Assembly (NCBI GenBank): GCA_028869385.1
Contig: JAGWSR010000010.1
Location: 24,998-88,997 of the forward strand
Direction of reading: 5' to 3'
Length of the DNA: 64,000 nt
DNA from: a bacterium
GTDB taxonomy: Bacteria; Vulcanimicrobiota; Vulcanimicrobiia; Vulcanimicrobiales; Vulcanimicrobiaceae
Part shown: piece by piece, positions 16,610 to 24,716 of the stretch
Numbering within the stretch: position 1 is the first letter of the stretch
Layout: each line of letters opens with the position of its first letter
Notes under the pieces: generated by a model
What the model was told of the DNA's origin: nothing
The model's input: only the letters and a program-made list of their open reading frames with translations
The model's database searches: none
Program-made: the position numbers and the translations under genes

Positions 16610-16638
16610 TTGACAATGTAATCGGCGGCCGCTAGGAT
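16610..16638 (+). promoter_or_regulatory. Sigma-70-type promoter giving a leaderless message
   Basis: TTGACA (16610-16615), exactly 17 bases, then TAGGAT (16633-16638). The ATG of the next gene is at 16645, so transcription should begin at or within a base or two of the start codon. No ribosome binding site fits in between. Confidence 0.75.
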
Positions 16639-16644
16639 GGCGGT

Positions 16645-17184
16645 ATGACCGATCGTGACCGCTATGCGAAAGTCGTCGACCGCCGGCTGCTCAAGCGCGT
16701 GTACCGGCTCGTAAATCGCGCGCCCGACGCTCACATCGCGATCTGCGACTACATCGAACTCCGCGAACGGGAGGCAGCCCGCGACGCTCTTGCGCAGACG
16801 TTCGTGACGGCCGACCGACTGCTGCAACGACAAGCGCTGCTGCTCTTAGCGGATCACGATCCACAGATCGCGCAGTTGGAGCAGCGCGGACGTTCGTCGT
16901 TTCCCGAGACGAGGATCGTCGAAGCCTTCCGTGATGCGGAGCAAACCGGTGGAGATCTCGCCGAGGCCTATGCGGCGCGCGAGCTTCGTTGGCTGATTAG
17001 CGCGTCCGTCGCCAATGATGAAGTCGCGCACATCGTTCCGTATCTCGACGAAATTGCGACGAAGATCGTCGCCGAGCTCGCAGACCGGCATCGCGAGAAA
17101 TTCCTCGGTATACCACGTGCGACACGGCCGATCAAAAAAGCCGCAAGCGACGTTACCTACGAACAGATTCCGTTTTCTCAATGA
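16645..17184 (+). CDS. Hypothetical 179-aa protein, first gene of the QueC-like operon
   Basis: No recognised domain. Mostly alpha-helical and charged, with regions like RLLKRVYRLVNRAPDAHIAICDYIELRE and RELRWLISASVANDEVAHIVPYLDEIATKIV, and a basic tail. It begins at a leaderless-type promoter and its stop overlaps the ATG of the QueC-like gene (ATGA), so the two are translationally coupled. By position it could be a substrate, partner or regulator of that enzyme. It does not resemble QatA, QatB or QatD as I know them. Confidence 0.72.
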   Translation: MTDRDRYAKVVDRRLLKRVYRLVNRAPDAHIAICDYIELREREAARDALAQTFVTADRLLQRQALLLLADHDPQIAQLEQRGRSSFPETRIVEAFRDAEQTGGDLAEAYAARELRWLISASVANDEVAHIVPYLDEIATKIVAELADRHREKFLGIPRATRPIKKAASDVTYEQIPFSQ

Positions 17185-18485
17185 TTTGCCCGATTATAGC
17201 ACGCGTTCGTTTCTACGACGGAAGCATCGTGATTCAACGCGACGAATTCGGCGCGGAGGAAATTATCGCGCGAATCAACGCGTCGTCACTACACCCATTT
17301 TCGAGCCGCGCAAACCAGCCGTGGCTTTTCGATTTCGTCGATCTTATGGCCTCGTATTATGCCCTTGATCGATTCGCGCTTCGAGGTGCTGATCGATGGG
17401 CACGCCATTTCATCATTAAGTATCCGGTTCGCCAACACCGAGCCGAGGCTTGGCACTACGCCGCACCAATTCTCCGAGACCTCCTCCTTCGTATCACAGG
17501 TGATGTTGTAGAAATCGTTGCCGTGCCGTGGGAAGGAACGGCTGACCGCATTTCGCACCCGGTGCTTCCGCTGAACCAAGAGGGCTCATCGGTCGGGCTC
17601 TTCAGCGACGGGCTGGACTCGCTGTGCGGACTCGATGTCGCCATTGCCGACAAGCGCGATATCGTTTGGGCCTCGATAACCACTGGGCACAAAGGGAAAC
17701 GCATCCGAGAAACGCTCGACCGCAGCGCCGTGCCCGCGGAGCGCCGTTACTCCATGTCGCTCATGCTCGGTAAAGGGCAGAACGATAAGGAGCATACGCA
17801 AAGGTCGCGTACGGCGGTTGCGATCGCGATGGGGATGACGCTTGCATACGCGCTAGACGGCGCGGCCGTCGAATGTTACGAAAATGGGCACGGAATCCTC
17901 AACTTGCCGATACCGGACTTACAATACGGCTCCATGTCTTCCCAAGCCTTGAATCCGTCGGCGCTACCGTTGTGGGATACGCTTACGCGTATATTGTTTG
18001 GGCAAACCATTGAACTTCGCTTTCCAAATCGATTTCGGACTAAAGGTGAAATGATGCGCATCCTCTCGCCAACAGGCCGGGCGCTCATCGCCGCAACATC
18101 CTCTTGTGACAGTGAACGTCGTCTGCCGGGTGGAGAGCAGCAGTGTGGTTCATGCGGGTCGTGCGTGATTCGTAAGATTTCCATGCGCGTCGCCGGCATC
18201 GGCGATCCAACACGCTACGCGAACGTACCACCTCTCGTGAATGTGCCTCGACTTCTCGACTATCATGCCACGCTGCTTCAGCACAGCCTCACTTCGAAGG
18301 ATCCATGGGCTTCGCTTAATCTTCTCCACCACGAGCTTGCTGGCGTAGATCGTTCAGATGACGAACGACTACGCCGCAGTACGAGTAGTCAAACACCGCA
18401 GGCGTTGCGAGATGCAACAGTAAACCTGCTGATGCGATACGTGAACGAGATCAAGGAATGGCTACGGGCGGACTATGCCGCTTGA
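17181..18485 (+). CDS. QueC-family (QatC-type) PP-loop enzyme
   Basis: 434 aa, twice the size of housekeeping QueC. The PP-loop ATP-pyrophosphatase motif is GLFSDGLDSLCGLD (residues 139-152). Later come TQRSRTAVAIAMG, the ECYENGHGILNLPIP block, SSQALNPSALPLWDTL, FPNRFRTKGEMM, and a four-Cys zinc site (C309, C322, C325, C328). These are the marks of the QatC branch of QueC-like proteins found in Qat and some CBASS defence loci, where related enzymes are reported to attach a deazaguanine-type base to partner proteins. No queuosine pathway gene is nearby, which favours the defence branch. It overlaps its neighbours on both sides (4 and 11 bases). Confidence 0.85.
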   Translation: MICPIIARVRFYDGSIVIQRDEFGAEEIIARINASSLHPFSSRANQPWLFDFVDLMASYYALDRFALRGADRWARHFIIKYPVRQHRAEAWHYAAPILRDLLLRITGDVVEIVAVPWEGTADRISHPVLPLNQEGSSVGLFSDGLDSLCGLDVAIADKRDIVWASITTGHKGKRIRETLDRSAVPAERRYSMSLMLGKGQNDKEHTQRSRTAVAIAMGMTLAYALDGAAVECYENGHGILNLPIPDLQYGSMSSQALNPSALPLWDTLTRILFGQTIELRFPNRFRTKGEMMRILSPTGRALIAATSSCDSERRLPGGEQQCGSCGSCVIRKISMRVAGIGDPTRYANVPPLVNVPRLLDYHATLLQHSLTSKDPWASLNLLHHELAGVDRSDDERLRRSTSSQTPQALRDATVNLLMRYVNEIKEWLRADYAA

Positions 18486-19659
18486 TGGCCTCGAGCTTAA
18501 CCCAAGCCTTATCGGGCAAAATATAGCCGCTGCCCGTCGCAGCTGCAATCTAAACCAAGCCGATCTCGCACGTGCGATCGGAGTTTCGCGTCCGACCCTC
18601 ATTGCCATCGAATCCGGCCAACGTACGCCGTCGCCAATTGTGCTGGCGGCAATCGCCGCGGAACTGCGGGTTAACGTGCGTGACCTCGCTGTTTTGCCCC
18701 CTCCCGATGTCCAGTCAGCGGTGCGCTTTCGGGACCCGCTACGCAACAATGAGCCCGCGGAGCCTGCATACCGTGCGCTGGTAGCGTTTGGGCGGACGTA
18801 TCGCTTTCTCGAAGAGAAGGCCAATATCAGATTTCGCCCGCGATCGGTTCCGCCGGTACTCGTCGACGAGGTGGAAGACGTCGATCTTGCAGCGGAGACG
18901 CTCGCCGCAAGTGAACGTGCGCGACTTTCCCTCGGCGACGGACCTATCGTTGACCTTCGGGGCGTCCTCGAGCAGGACGCCGGCATTCTGGTCTTTGCAC
19001 TCCCGCAGCTAGCGGAGACGAAGGGTATTCTGGGGCTCTTTGTATTCTCAAATGAGCTCCCTCTCGTCGGCTTCAATCCGCGACAGCCCGATTACCGTCG
19101 GCAGCAGTGGACTTTAGCCCACGAATATGCGCACTTTTTAACAAATAGATTCGATCTAGAGATTACGTCTGAGGTGGATGCCAGAAAGAGTCGCCGGAAG
19201 CACGAACAATTTGCTGAAGCATTCGCTGCGAATTTCCTCTTACCAACCTCCGGGGTATCGCGTCGCGTTGCGGAGCTGCTTAGTGGCGCCAAATCTGCGA
19301 CGGTAGCGCAGATACTTCTTCTCGCGGATCAGTTTCGGGTCTCGTTCCAGGCGATGTGCAAACGCCTGGAAAGCCTAGGGCGCATACCTAAGGGCACATA
19401 CGAATACGTCATAGATCGTGGCTTTCGGCCGATTGAGGCAGAGCGCAGTCTTGGAATTGAACGACGCACCGAAGCGCTAGAGCCCTATCCTGTCCGCTTT
19501 ATTTATATGCTAGCCAGCCTTCGGCGATCAGGCTCAATATCCGAAGGCGACGTTGTAAATTTTCTTCAGACGGATCGGCTAACAGCACGCAGTATCCTCG
19601 ATGCGTTTGAAATCGGTTCTGCGTTTCCACTTGACGCTCCGCTGGAGGGTAAATTCTGA
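18475..19659 (+). CDS. Xre HTH fused to ImmA/IrrE metallopeptidase (COG2856 type)
   Basis: 394 aa. N-terminal HTH_3 at about 12-70 (IAAARRSCNLNQADLARAIGVSRPTLIAIESGQRTPSP), then a linker and a zinc peptidase domain with WTLAHEYAHFL (H216-H220, HExxH) and the downstream Glu in HEQFAEAFAANFLLP. Family members cleave repressors or sense damage; paired with a PIN-like gene they act as antitoxins. Here a PIN-like gene follows in CTGA overlap, the classic COG2856-PIN arrangement. The gene starts inside the end of the QueC-like gene (11-base overlap), so the toxin pair belongs to the same transcript as the modification enzyme. Confidence 0.88.
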   Translation: MPLDGLELNPSLIGQNIAAARRSCNLNQADLARAIGVSRPTLIAIESGQRTPSPIVLAAIAAELRVNVRDLAVLPPPDVQSAVRFRDPLRNNEPAEPAYRALVAFGRTYRFLEEKANIRFRPRSVPPVLVDEVEDVDLAAETLAASERARLSLGDGPIVDLRGVLEQDAGILVFALPQLAETKGILGLFVFSNELPLVGFNPRQPDYRRQQWTLAHEYAHFLTNRFDLEITSEVDARKSRRKHEQFAEAFAANFLLPTSGVSRRVAELLSGAKSATVAQILLLADQFRVSFQAMCKRLESLGRIPKGTYEYVIDRGFRPIEAERSLGIERRTEALEPYPVRFIYMLASLRRSGSISEGDVVNFLQTDRLTARSILDAFEIGSAFPLDAPLEGKF

Positions 19660-20165
19660 ATCTCAGCGCGGATGCATCGGCGATCATGAATATCATGGCG
19701 CTCACGGACTGCAAGGGTTTCGGACATCGGCTCACGATAACTGCGAGTCCGCTCTTAGAGCGCGAAACTCTTACCATCTTCGCCAACGATCTGCAGATGC
19801 GTATACCGCTAACGTTGGCGCTGCTGTCATCTGCAGATATCGCCATTGACTATACGCCCCTTACCGAGAGCGAGCTCGACGATGCAGCACTTTACGCAAC
19901 ACGCGTCGATGATGCTCTGGCCCAAGCGATTTCCATCGCGCAACATCGCGGCTTGGTCATGTTGACGGACGACAATGCTGGAATCGATTTAGCGCTGACG
20001 CTCGGGCTTCCAATTCGAACGACCCTCGATCTCGCCCAGTCGTGGTGTGCAAGTCATGAACCGGAGTTTGCACGTTCGGCGTGCCTTCGCCTGAAGCTGC
20101 GTTCACGCTTCCTCGTCCCGCATCGCCCTGCGGCACCGGCCGAATGGTATCGATCCCATGCATGA
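19656..20165 (+). CDS. PIN-like domain protein, likely toxin of the Xre-ImmA pair (CTG start)
   Basis: 169 aa. The first ATG (19686) would drop the strand and Asp that open a PIN domain. In frame upstream, CTG 19656 overlaps the TGA of the previous gene (CTGA) and stands seven bases after GGAGG (19644-19648). Translation from there gives NLSADASAIMNIMAL, matching the PIN start (D-A-S, then hydrophobic helix). Other acidic positions are in LTESELDDAA and LTDDNAGIDLALTLGLPIRTTLDL, the latter being the usual PIN C-terminal motif. PIN proteins are Mg-dependent ribonucleases. ATT 19653 is a less well spaced alternative start. Confidence 0.72.
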   Translation: MNLSADASAIMNIMALTDCKGFGHRLTITASPLLERETLTIFANDLQMRIPLTLALLSSADIAIDYTPLTESELDDAALYATRVDDALAQAISIAQHRGLVMLTDDNAGIDLALTLGLPIRTTLDLAQSWCASHEPEFARSACLRLKLRSRFLVPHRPAAPAEWYRSHA

Positions 20166-20219
20166 TCTGAGCCCATTAGATGCCATGAACCACTCGTCCG
20201 CTTTCCTCAAGGCAATCAT

Positions 20220-22166
20220 ATGAGCAACGAAAGTGAAAAAGCTAGCGATCTAAACCCCGGGTCGTTAGTAACAATTGCCTTCCTAAAGGCTCGACTTGAC
20301 AGCGGCGATGATCATCTAGACCTATTCATGCCGATTATGCTCGATGCCATTGGTGGCATGACTGCAATCCACTTTGGCCTCAGCGATATACAAAACGCAA
20401 TTAGCTTAGCTCACGGCGTGTTGATACCTCAGCAGGCCCTGTCTATGCTGCTAAAACGAGCCGAAAAGAAACAGCTTATACGGCATGAGGCAGGGCGCTA
20501 CGACCGCGGTCCGCGCTTCCCAACGAACCCCGGGGTTGACGGTCAGAAGGCGTTTATTCGGAATGCACAGGATCGACTCGCCACCGCGTTGAGCGATTAT
20601 GCGACGTCTCGCGGCGTAGTAATTCAGCTTTCGGCTGCCGCAGAGCTGATCTTACGGTTTCTCCAGAAAACACATTTGCCGGTTTTGCGCCAGGACACCG
20701 AGTCGTTGCTAACGGACGCGCGATCCGTCGGTTTTCAGGAACTCCTGGTAGCAGAATTTATTTACAGCGTTGCTAATAGCAATCCCGACTTGAGGGAAAC
20801 GCTCCGAGCCATGGCTGAGGGCATGGTGCTTTACTATGCGATCTTTCGACCTGCGTTTCACGAGACAACTGGGCGCAGCCTTCGTGGCCTCAAAGTCTTC
20901 TTCGACTCACGATTGGTAATACAGGCTCTAGGATGGGAGGGTGCAGCCGCTGAGGCACTAATGCGTGACACGCTCACGCTGCTTCAAGGAGAAGGCGTTT
21001 CGTGCCTCGTGTTTGACGCGACCGTAGACGAGCTGCATCGTATTTTGCGTCGCATTCGCTCAGCGTGGGCAACCGCCAGTGGCCGTGAACAGCTTAGGCC
21101 TACCGATATGACGCGTTTCTTACATCTCAGCCAGGCTTCTGTGGCGGATTTAGTGGAAATGGATTCGATTCTTGAGAGTAAGATGCGCAGCATCGGTCTC
21201 GTCATGAGGCCTACGCCGCCGAGAATCCCTCGCTATACACTGGATGAAGCGAAACTTGCAGATAGACTTGCAAGCTCAGAAACCCATGATACTAGCGAGC
21301 CACGCGTCGTTCATGACGTTAATTGTATCGCCGGTATTTTGACGATCCGGCACGGTGAGAACAGCGCGCACCTGGAGAACTGTACGGCAATTTTTGCTAC
21401 AGAGAACATCAAAGTGATTCGTAATGGGTCAGAGTGGTATGTAGAAGAAACAAACGACGACGTCGGCCTCAGCCCGGTCGGGCATATACGCGGAGTCGCT
21501 ACGACGGCCTGGCTGAAAAAGCCAGAACTTTGTCGAGATATCGCGCTGGAAGATCTCTTGGTTCTCTGCTCATCGGCTCTTCGTCCCAGGCAAGAGACCT
21601 GGACACGATTTTATTCATATTTGGACAAGCAGAGAGAGCACGACAATTTATCGAGTGACGAGATTGCTAGTCTTTTATCTAGCACGATTGTTGATCGCCT
21701 TCTTAAGGAAGCGGAGACGTCCTCGAATGACGGCGTTGATTCGGCGACGTTAAGTGAGATCGTTGCTCAAGTCAAGGAAGCCCATGGAGCGGATCTTCGT
21801 TCGCAGCTCGAGGCGGAGCGCACCGCCTCATCCGCGGCGCTATTGCGCGCTAGCGAAACAGAGCGCTTGGCCCAGGAGAAAATAATGGTGAGAAACGCAA
21901 AGCTTCGAAACCAGAATGCGAAGGTCGCTCGAATCGTTTCCGACTCAGTCTTCGGCGCGATCGCAATCGCTCTCTTCCTCGGCAGCGTCGTAATTTTTAT
22001 AACACAGCCGTTCCCGCGAAATCTGAACCTGGCAGCGAGCCTCGCGACCATCGGCGTCGCTATAGCACAGGTTCTATTCTTGATCAAAGATGTCTGGGGC
22101 GTACGGCAAAGGGCGGAGAATTGGCTCTTCGATCGATTCGCTGCCTGGACAGCAATCGAGGAGTGA
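20220..22166 (+). CDS. Membrane-anchored PIN-like nuclease candidate
   Basis: 648 aa, not a family I can name. Residues 1-200 are helical. Residues about 223-400 follow PIN-domain logic: KVFFDSR (D229), CLVFDATVDELHRIL (D266, E271), RVVHDVNCIAGILTIR (D366) and CTAIFATEN. A long coiled coil (about 500-570) leads to two transmembrane helices (576-596 and 605-624) near the C-terminus, leaving a short cytoplasmic tail. The codon use is less GC-rich than that of neighbours. The gene follows the PIN-like toxin gene after 54 bases and may be the effector of the QueC-like operon: an RNase or DNase held at the membrane. Function is inference. Confidence 0.68.
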   Translation: MSNESEKASDLNPGSLVTIAFLKARLDSGDDHLDLFMPIMLDAIGGMTAIHFGLSDIQNAISLAHGVLIPQQALSMLLKRAEKKQLIRHEAGRYDRGPRFPTNPGVDGQKAFIRNAQDRLATALSDYATSRGVVIQLSAAAELILRFLQKTHLPVLRQDTESLLTDARSVGFQELLVAEFIYSVANSNPDLRETLRAMAEGMVLYYAIFRPAFHETTGRSLRGLKVFFDSRLVIQALGWEGAAAEALMRDTLTLLQGEGVSCLVFDATVDELHRILRRIRSAWATASGREQLRPTDMTRFLHLSQASVADLVEMDSILESKMRSIGLVMRPTPPRIPRYTLDEAKLADRLASSETHDTSEPRVVHDVNCIAGILTIRHGENSAHLENCTAIFATENIKVIRNGSEWYVEETNDDVGLSPVGHIRGVATTAWLKKPELCRDIALEDLLVLCSSALRPRQETWTRFYSYLDKQREHDNLSSDEIASLLSSTIVDRLLKEAETSSNDGVDSATLSEIVAQVKEAHGADLRSQLEAERTASSAALLRASETERLAQEKIMVRNAKLRNQNAKVARIVSDSVFGAIAIALFLGSVVIFITQPFPRNLNLAASLATIGVAIAQVLFLIKDVWGVRQRAENWLFDRFAAWTAIEE

Positions 22167-22714
22167 GTTCGAGAAGACTAGGCGACGCGCGTTGCACGCT
22201 TCGCGGGTTGCGTAGCTACCAGGCCGAGCGACGCATGGCGTGTCAGGTACCCGAGTATGCGGCGTGAGTAGTCCGCCCGATCGGGAGAGCCCTCGGCGAA
22301 AACGGACAGGGTTACAAGGCGGATCGTCGCAGGCACGGGACGCGTCTCGCTAGGACCAAGGAGCATGACCTCCTGTCGGCGGTCAACGCAATCGGTACGG
22401 CATCTACCGCGTACTAGAGATAGTCGCCGACACGATCAATGCGGATGATGCCTGCGTTGCGTCGGCCGAGCAGGGCCCGGCGACGAGTTCCCTGATCGTC
22501 TCGATCGTCTCGATGGGAAGCGAGATTGGGGCCTCGCCGAGCAATGGCGTTGGACGCGACGATCGCGCGCGCCGTCTCTGAAGATTTTTCGGGCCCTCAG
22601 ACCTCCGTGCCCGCATGTTTGCGCGGATGCGCAGTGACGCGCTCGACACTTATCCAGCGAAAGTATCGGCGCCCGGCGATCGTCCTGCTTCGGATCGCCG
22701 GGCGTACCGCCGCA
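22167..22714. other. Gap of about 550 bp, at most a doubtful small ORF
   Basis: A minus-strand frame at 22178-22366 would encode 62 aa (MLLGPSETRPVPATIRLVTLSVFAEG...). AGGAGG stands only two bases before its ATG, too close for normal use. The rest has no coherent frame; it separates two convergent transcripts. Confidence 0.4.
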
Positions 22715-23614
22715 TTACGACGCTTGCGTCGTTTTGGCGCGCTCGCGCGTTGTACGGTTGATCACACGCAGTTCGCGCACGAAGACTGGTGCCTGGGCTC
22801 CGCCGCTGCGCAACATCCGGGCGAAGAGGCGCGGGTGCGTATCTTCAGCAAGCTCCGCGAGGCGCGTGGCAGCCGCCGGATCGCGCATCTCCCAGGCAAT
22901 CGTCGCCTGGTGTACGAGAAGGTACAGGTCAATCGGAGCAGAGTGCGCGAGGATGCTCGGCGTGGTGACGAGTCGTTCCCGTTCCGCGATTGCCTCATTA
23001 GTGGCGCCGACGCGGTCGAGGCAGTCGGCGTAGTCTTGGTGCAAGGCTTTGCCGTAGATGCCGGCGGGGTCGCTTTGCTCGGCGATCGCGCCGTAACGCG
23101 CGAGCCATCCACTGCATTGCGAGACGCTAGGCGGAGGCGTGAGGTCGCCATGGCTGTCGCCGATGCGAAGAGCAACGCCCGCACGGATCGCGCCGATGCG
23201 CGCGCGATAGAGGAGCGGATTCGTGAAGAACGCGGCGACGTCGTAGTCGATCGCAGCAAGCTGCGGCTGATGGTGGAGCACGTGGTAGTCGCCCTCCATA
23301 CGCACCGTGATAATCGTGCCGCCGAGAAGGGCAAAGATGACGCCTGCGACGACGACGAGGCCTTTCACTGCATCGGCGGCCGCGCGTGCGGCCCGCGTGA
23401 TGATCGGCGGCTTCTCGTCAACGTAGGTGAAGACGTCAGTTACATCCGCGCCCAGCGCGGCCGCGATGCGCCACATGACGTCGGGGACGGGGGTATGGCG
23501 CTGCGCTTCGATGCGAGCGATCGTGGTCCGATCGCTGCCGACCTGGCGGGCGAGTTGATCTTGGGTGAGCCCGGCGTTGATGCGACGGTCGCGGACAGAG
23601 TTCGTGAATGGCAT
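22715..23614 (-). CDS. XRE-family regulator with transmembrane segment
   Basis: About 299 aa from ATG 23614. Residues 3-60 form an HTH_3 domain (VRDRRINAGLTQDQLARQVGSDRTTIARIEAQRHTPVPDVMWRIAAALG). A single hydrophobic helix follows (LVVVAGVIFALLGGTIITV, about 85-105), then a 190-aa C-terminal part that is helical and repeat-like (TPR-like feel: ALHQDYADCLDRVGATNEAIAER). This layout, cytoplasmic DNA-binding head and membrane helix with a large external part, would suit a one-component membrane sensor. An exact 8-bp inverted repeat upstream is the likely operator. Confidence 0.75.
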   Translation of the reverse strand: MPFTNSVRDRRINAGLTQDQLARQVGSDRTTIARIEAQRHTPVPDVMWRIAAALGADVTDVFTYVDEKPPIITRAARAAADAVKGLVVVAGVIFALLGGTIITVRMEGDYHVLHHQPQLAAIDYDVAAFFTNPLLYRARIGAIRAGVALRIGDSHGDLTPPPSVSQCSGWLARYGAIAEQSDPAGIYGKALHQDYADCLDRVGATNEAIAERERLVTTPSILAHSAPIDLYLLVHQATIAWEMRDPAAATRLAELAEDTHPRLFARMLRSGGAQAPVFVRELRVINRTTRERAKTTQAS

Positions 23615-23648
23615 AGCTGCGTGATCCCTCGTTCGACACGTGGCAAGC

Positions 23649-23683
23649 GTGCCACATTGCGTCCAGTCTACACCATGTGGCAC
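23649..23683. promoter_or_regulatory. Inverted repeat GTGCCACA ... TGTGGCAC
   Basis: Exact arms at 23649-23656 and 23676-23683, with a further GCGCCACA half-copy just after. Lies 35 bases upstream of the XRE-membrane regulator gene and before the rightward winged-helix gene; probable autoregulatory operator. Confidence 0.55.
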
Positions 23684-23769
23684 GAGCGCCACAATACCCT
23701 GGCGGCCTTAAGGGCACGAATCGAAACAACTATGTGGTGATATGGAAACATTTCTGTTAGTATCGGAGC

Positions 23770-24099
23770 ATGCTCCAAACGTCAAAAATCTTCGGCAGCG
23801 TGCCGCGGACCGAGGTGCTCCTGGCCATTAGCCTCTTGGGGGATACGTACCCAAGCGAGCTAGCACGGGGGCTCGGCTTCCCGGCTCCATCGGTGCAGCG
23901 CATCCTCAGAGACCTCGAAACCGAGGGAATCCTCGTCTCACGCGAGCGCGGGCGGACGCGACTCTACGCCTTGAACCCACGGCTCTACGGCGTTTCCGCG
24001 CTCACAGAGTTTCTGCGAAAGTACGTGCAGCAGACTGAAGTCGACGCGAAGCTGCAGCGCCTCCGGACGCGGCCGCGGCGTCCCGCCAAGGAGCTCTAG
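23770..24099 (+). CDS. Winged-helix DNA-binding protein (possible antitoxin)
   Basis: 109 aa. The sequence TEVLLAISLLGDTYPSELARGLGFPAPSVQRILRDLETEGILVSRERGRTRLYALNP is a textbook winged helix of the ArsR/MarR-like kind (three helices and the RxGRTRLY wing). The C-terminal tail is short and basic. It ends two bases before a nucleotidyltransferase-like gene, an arrangement like AbiEi/AbiEii or other wHTH-NTase toxin-antitoxin pairs, though this protein is much shorter than AbiEi. Likely represses its own operon. Confidence 0.8.
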   Translation: MLQTSKIFGSVPRTEVLLAISLLGDTYPSELARGLGFPAPSVQRILRDLETEGILVSRERGRTRLYALNPRLYGVSALTEFLRKYVQQTEVDAKLQRLRTRPRRPAKEL

Positions 24100-24100
24100 C

Positions 24101-24688
24101 GTGACCATCTCCAGGGACTCCACCCTTATTGACGTCTGCTACGCGGTGTGCACCGCTCTCGATAACATCGGGACGACGGTTGTACTCACGGGCGGAAGCG
24201 CGGCGACTTTCTACGCACCGGCGGCATACCAATCGCGAGACGCAGATTTCGTCATTACGATGCGTGGTGATGCCTCGCGCGGGATCGAGGCCATGGCAAG
24301 GCTCGGTTATTCTCAGGAGGGCAGTGTTTACGTGCACGAGAGCAATCGGTATACTGTCGATTTTCCCCGCGGGCCGCTCGCGATCGGCGAGGAGATCCTG
24401 CAGAGCTGGGCGACCTACGAGCGCCGTGGCGAGCACCTGCACGTGCTCTCACGAGCGGACTCGGTACGGGATCGCCTGTCGTGGTTTTACTGGTACCGTG
24501 ATCAGAGTGCTCTTGCAGCGGCCATAGCAGTCGCCACAAGTGGAGACCTCGATCTTTCAGCAATTCGCGAATGGAGCTTGCGGGTAGGTGAAGCCGCGGC
24601 CTTTGAGGAGTTCGCAGACCGTGTTACCGTTCGCAGCAAGTCACACGAGGACGGCGTCACAGACGAGGAGCTTCGCGACCTGCCGTAA
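24101..24688 (+). CDS. Nucleotidyltransferase-like protein (DUF6036-like)
   Basis: 195 aa, GTG start 13 bases after AAGGAG (24088-24093, inside the preceding gene). The NTase fold signature is present: VLTGGSAATFYAP (GGSxA) and SRDADFVI (D-x-D), with a third acidic residue probably in RYTVDFP. Such stand-alone enzymes add nucleotides to tRNA or proteins and often act as toxins, with an adjacent winged-helix protein as antitoxin. The C-terminal half is helical (DRLSWFYWYRDQSALAAAIAVA). Confidence 0.75.
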   Translation: MTISRDSTLIDVCYAVCTALDNIGTTVVLTGGSAATFYAPAAYQSRDADFVITMRGDASRGIEAMARLGYSQEGSVYVHESNRYTVDFPRGPLAIGEEILQSWATYERRGEHLHVLSRADSVRDRLSWFYWYRDQSALAAAIAVATSGDLDLSAIREWSLRVGEAAAFEEFADRVTVRSKSHEDGVTDEELRDLP

Positions 24689-24716
24689 TGACATTTGTTT
24701 GCGTGGATGCTAGACC

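Noticed and set aside
17181..22166. Full Qat system or type IV CBASS
   Set aside because: Only the QueC-like gene is shared; no QatA ATPase, QatB, TatD-type QatD, cyclase or CBASS effector was found.
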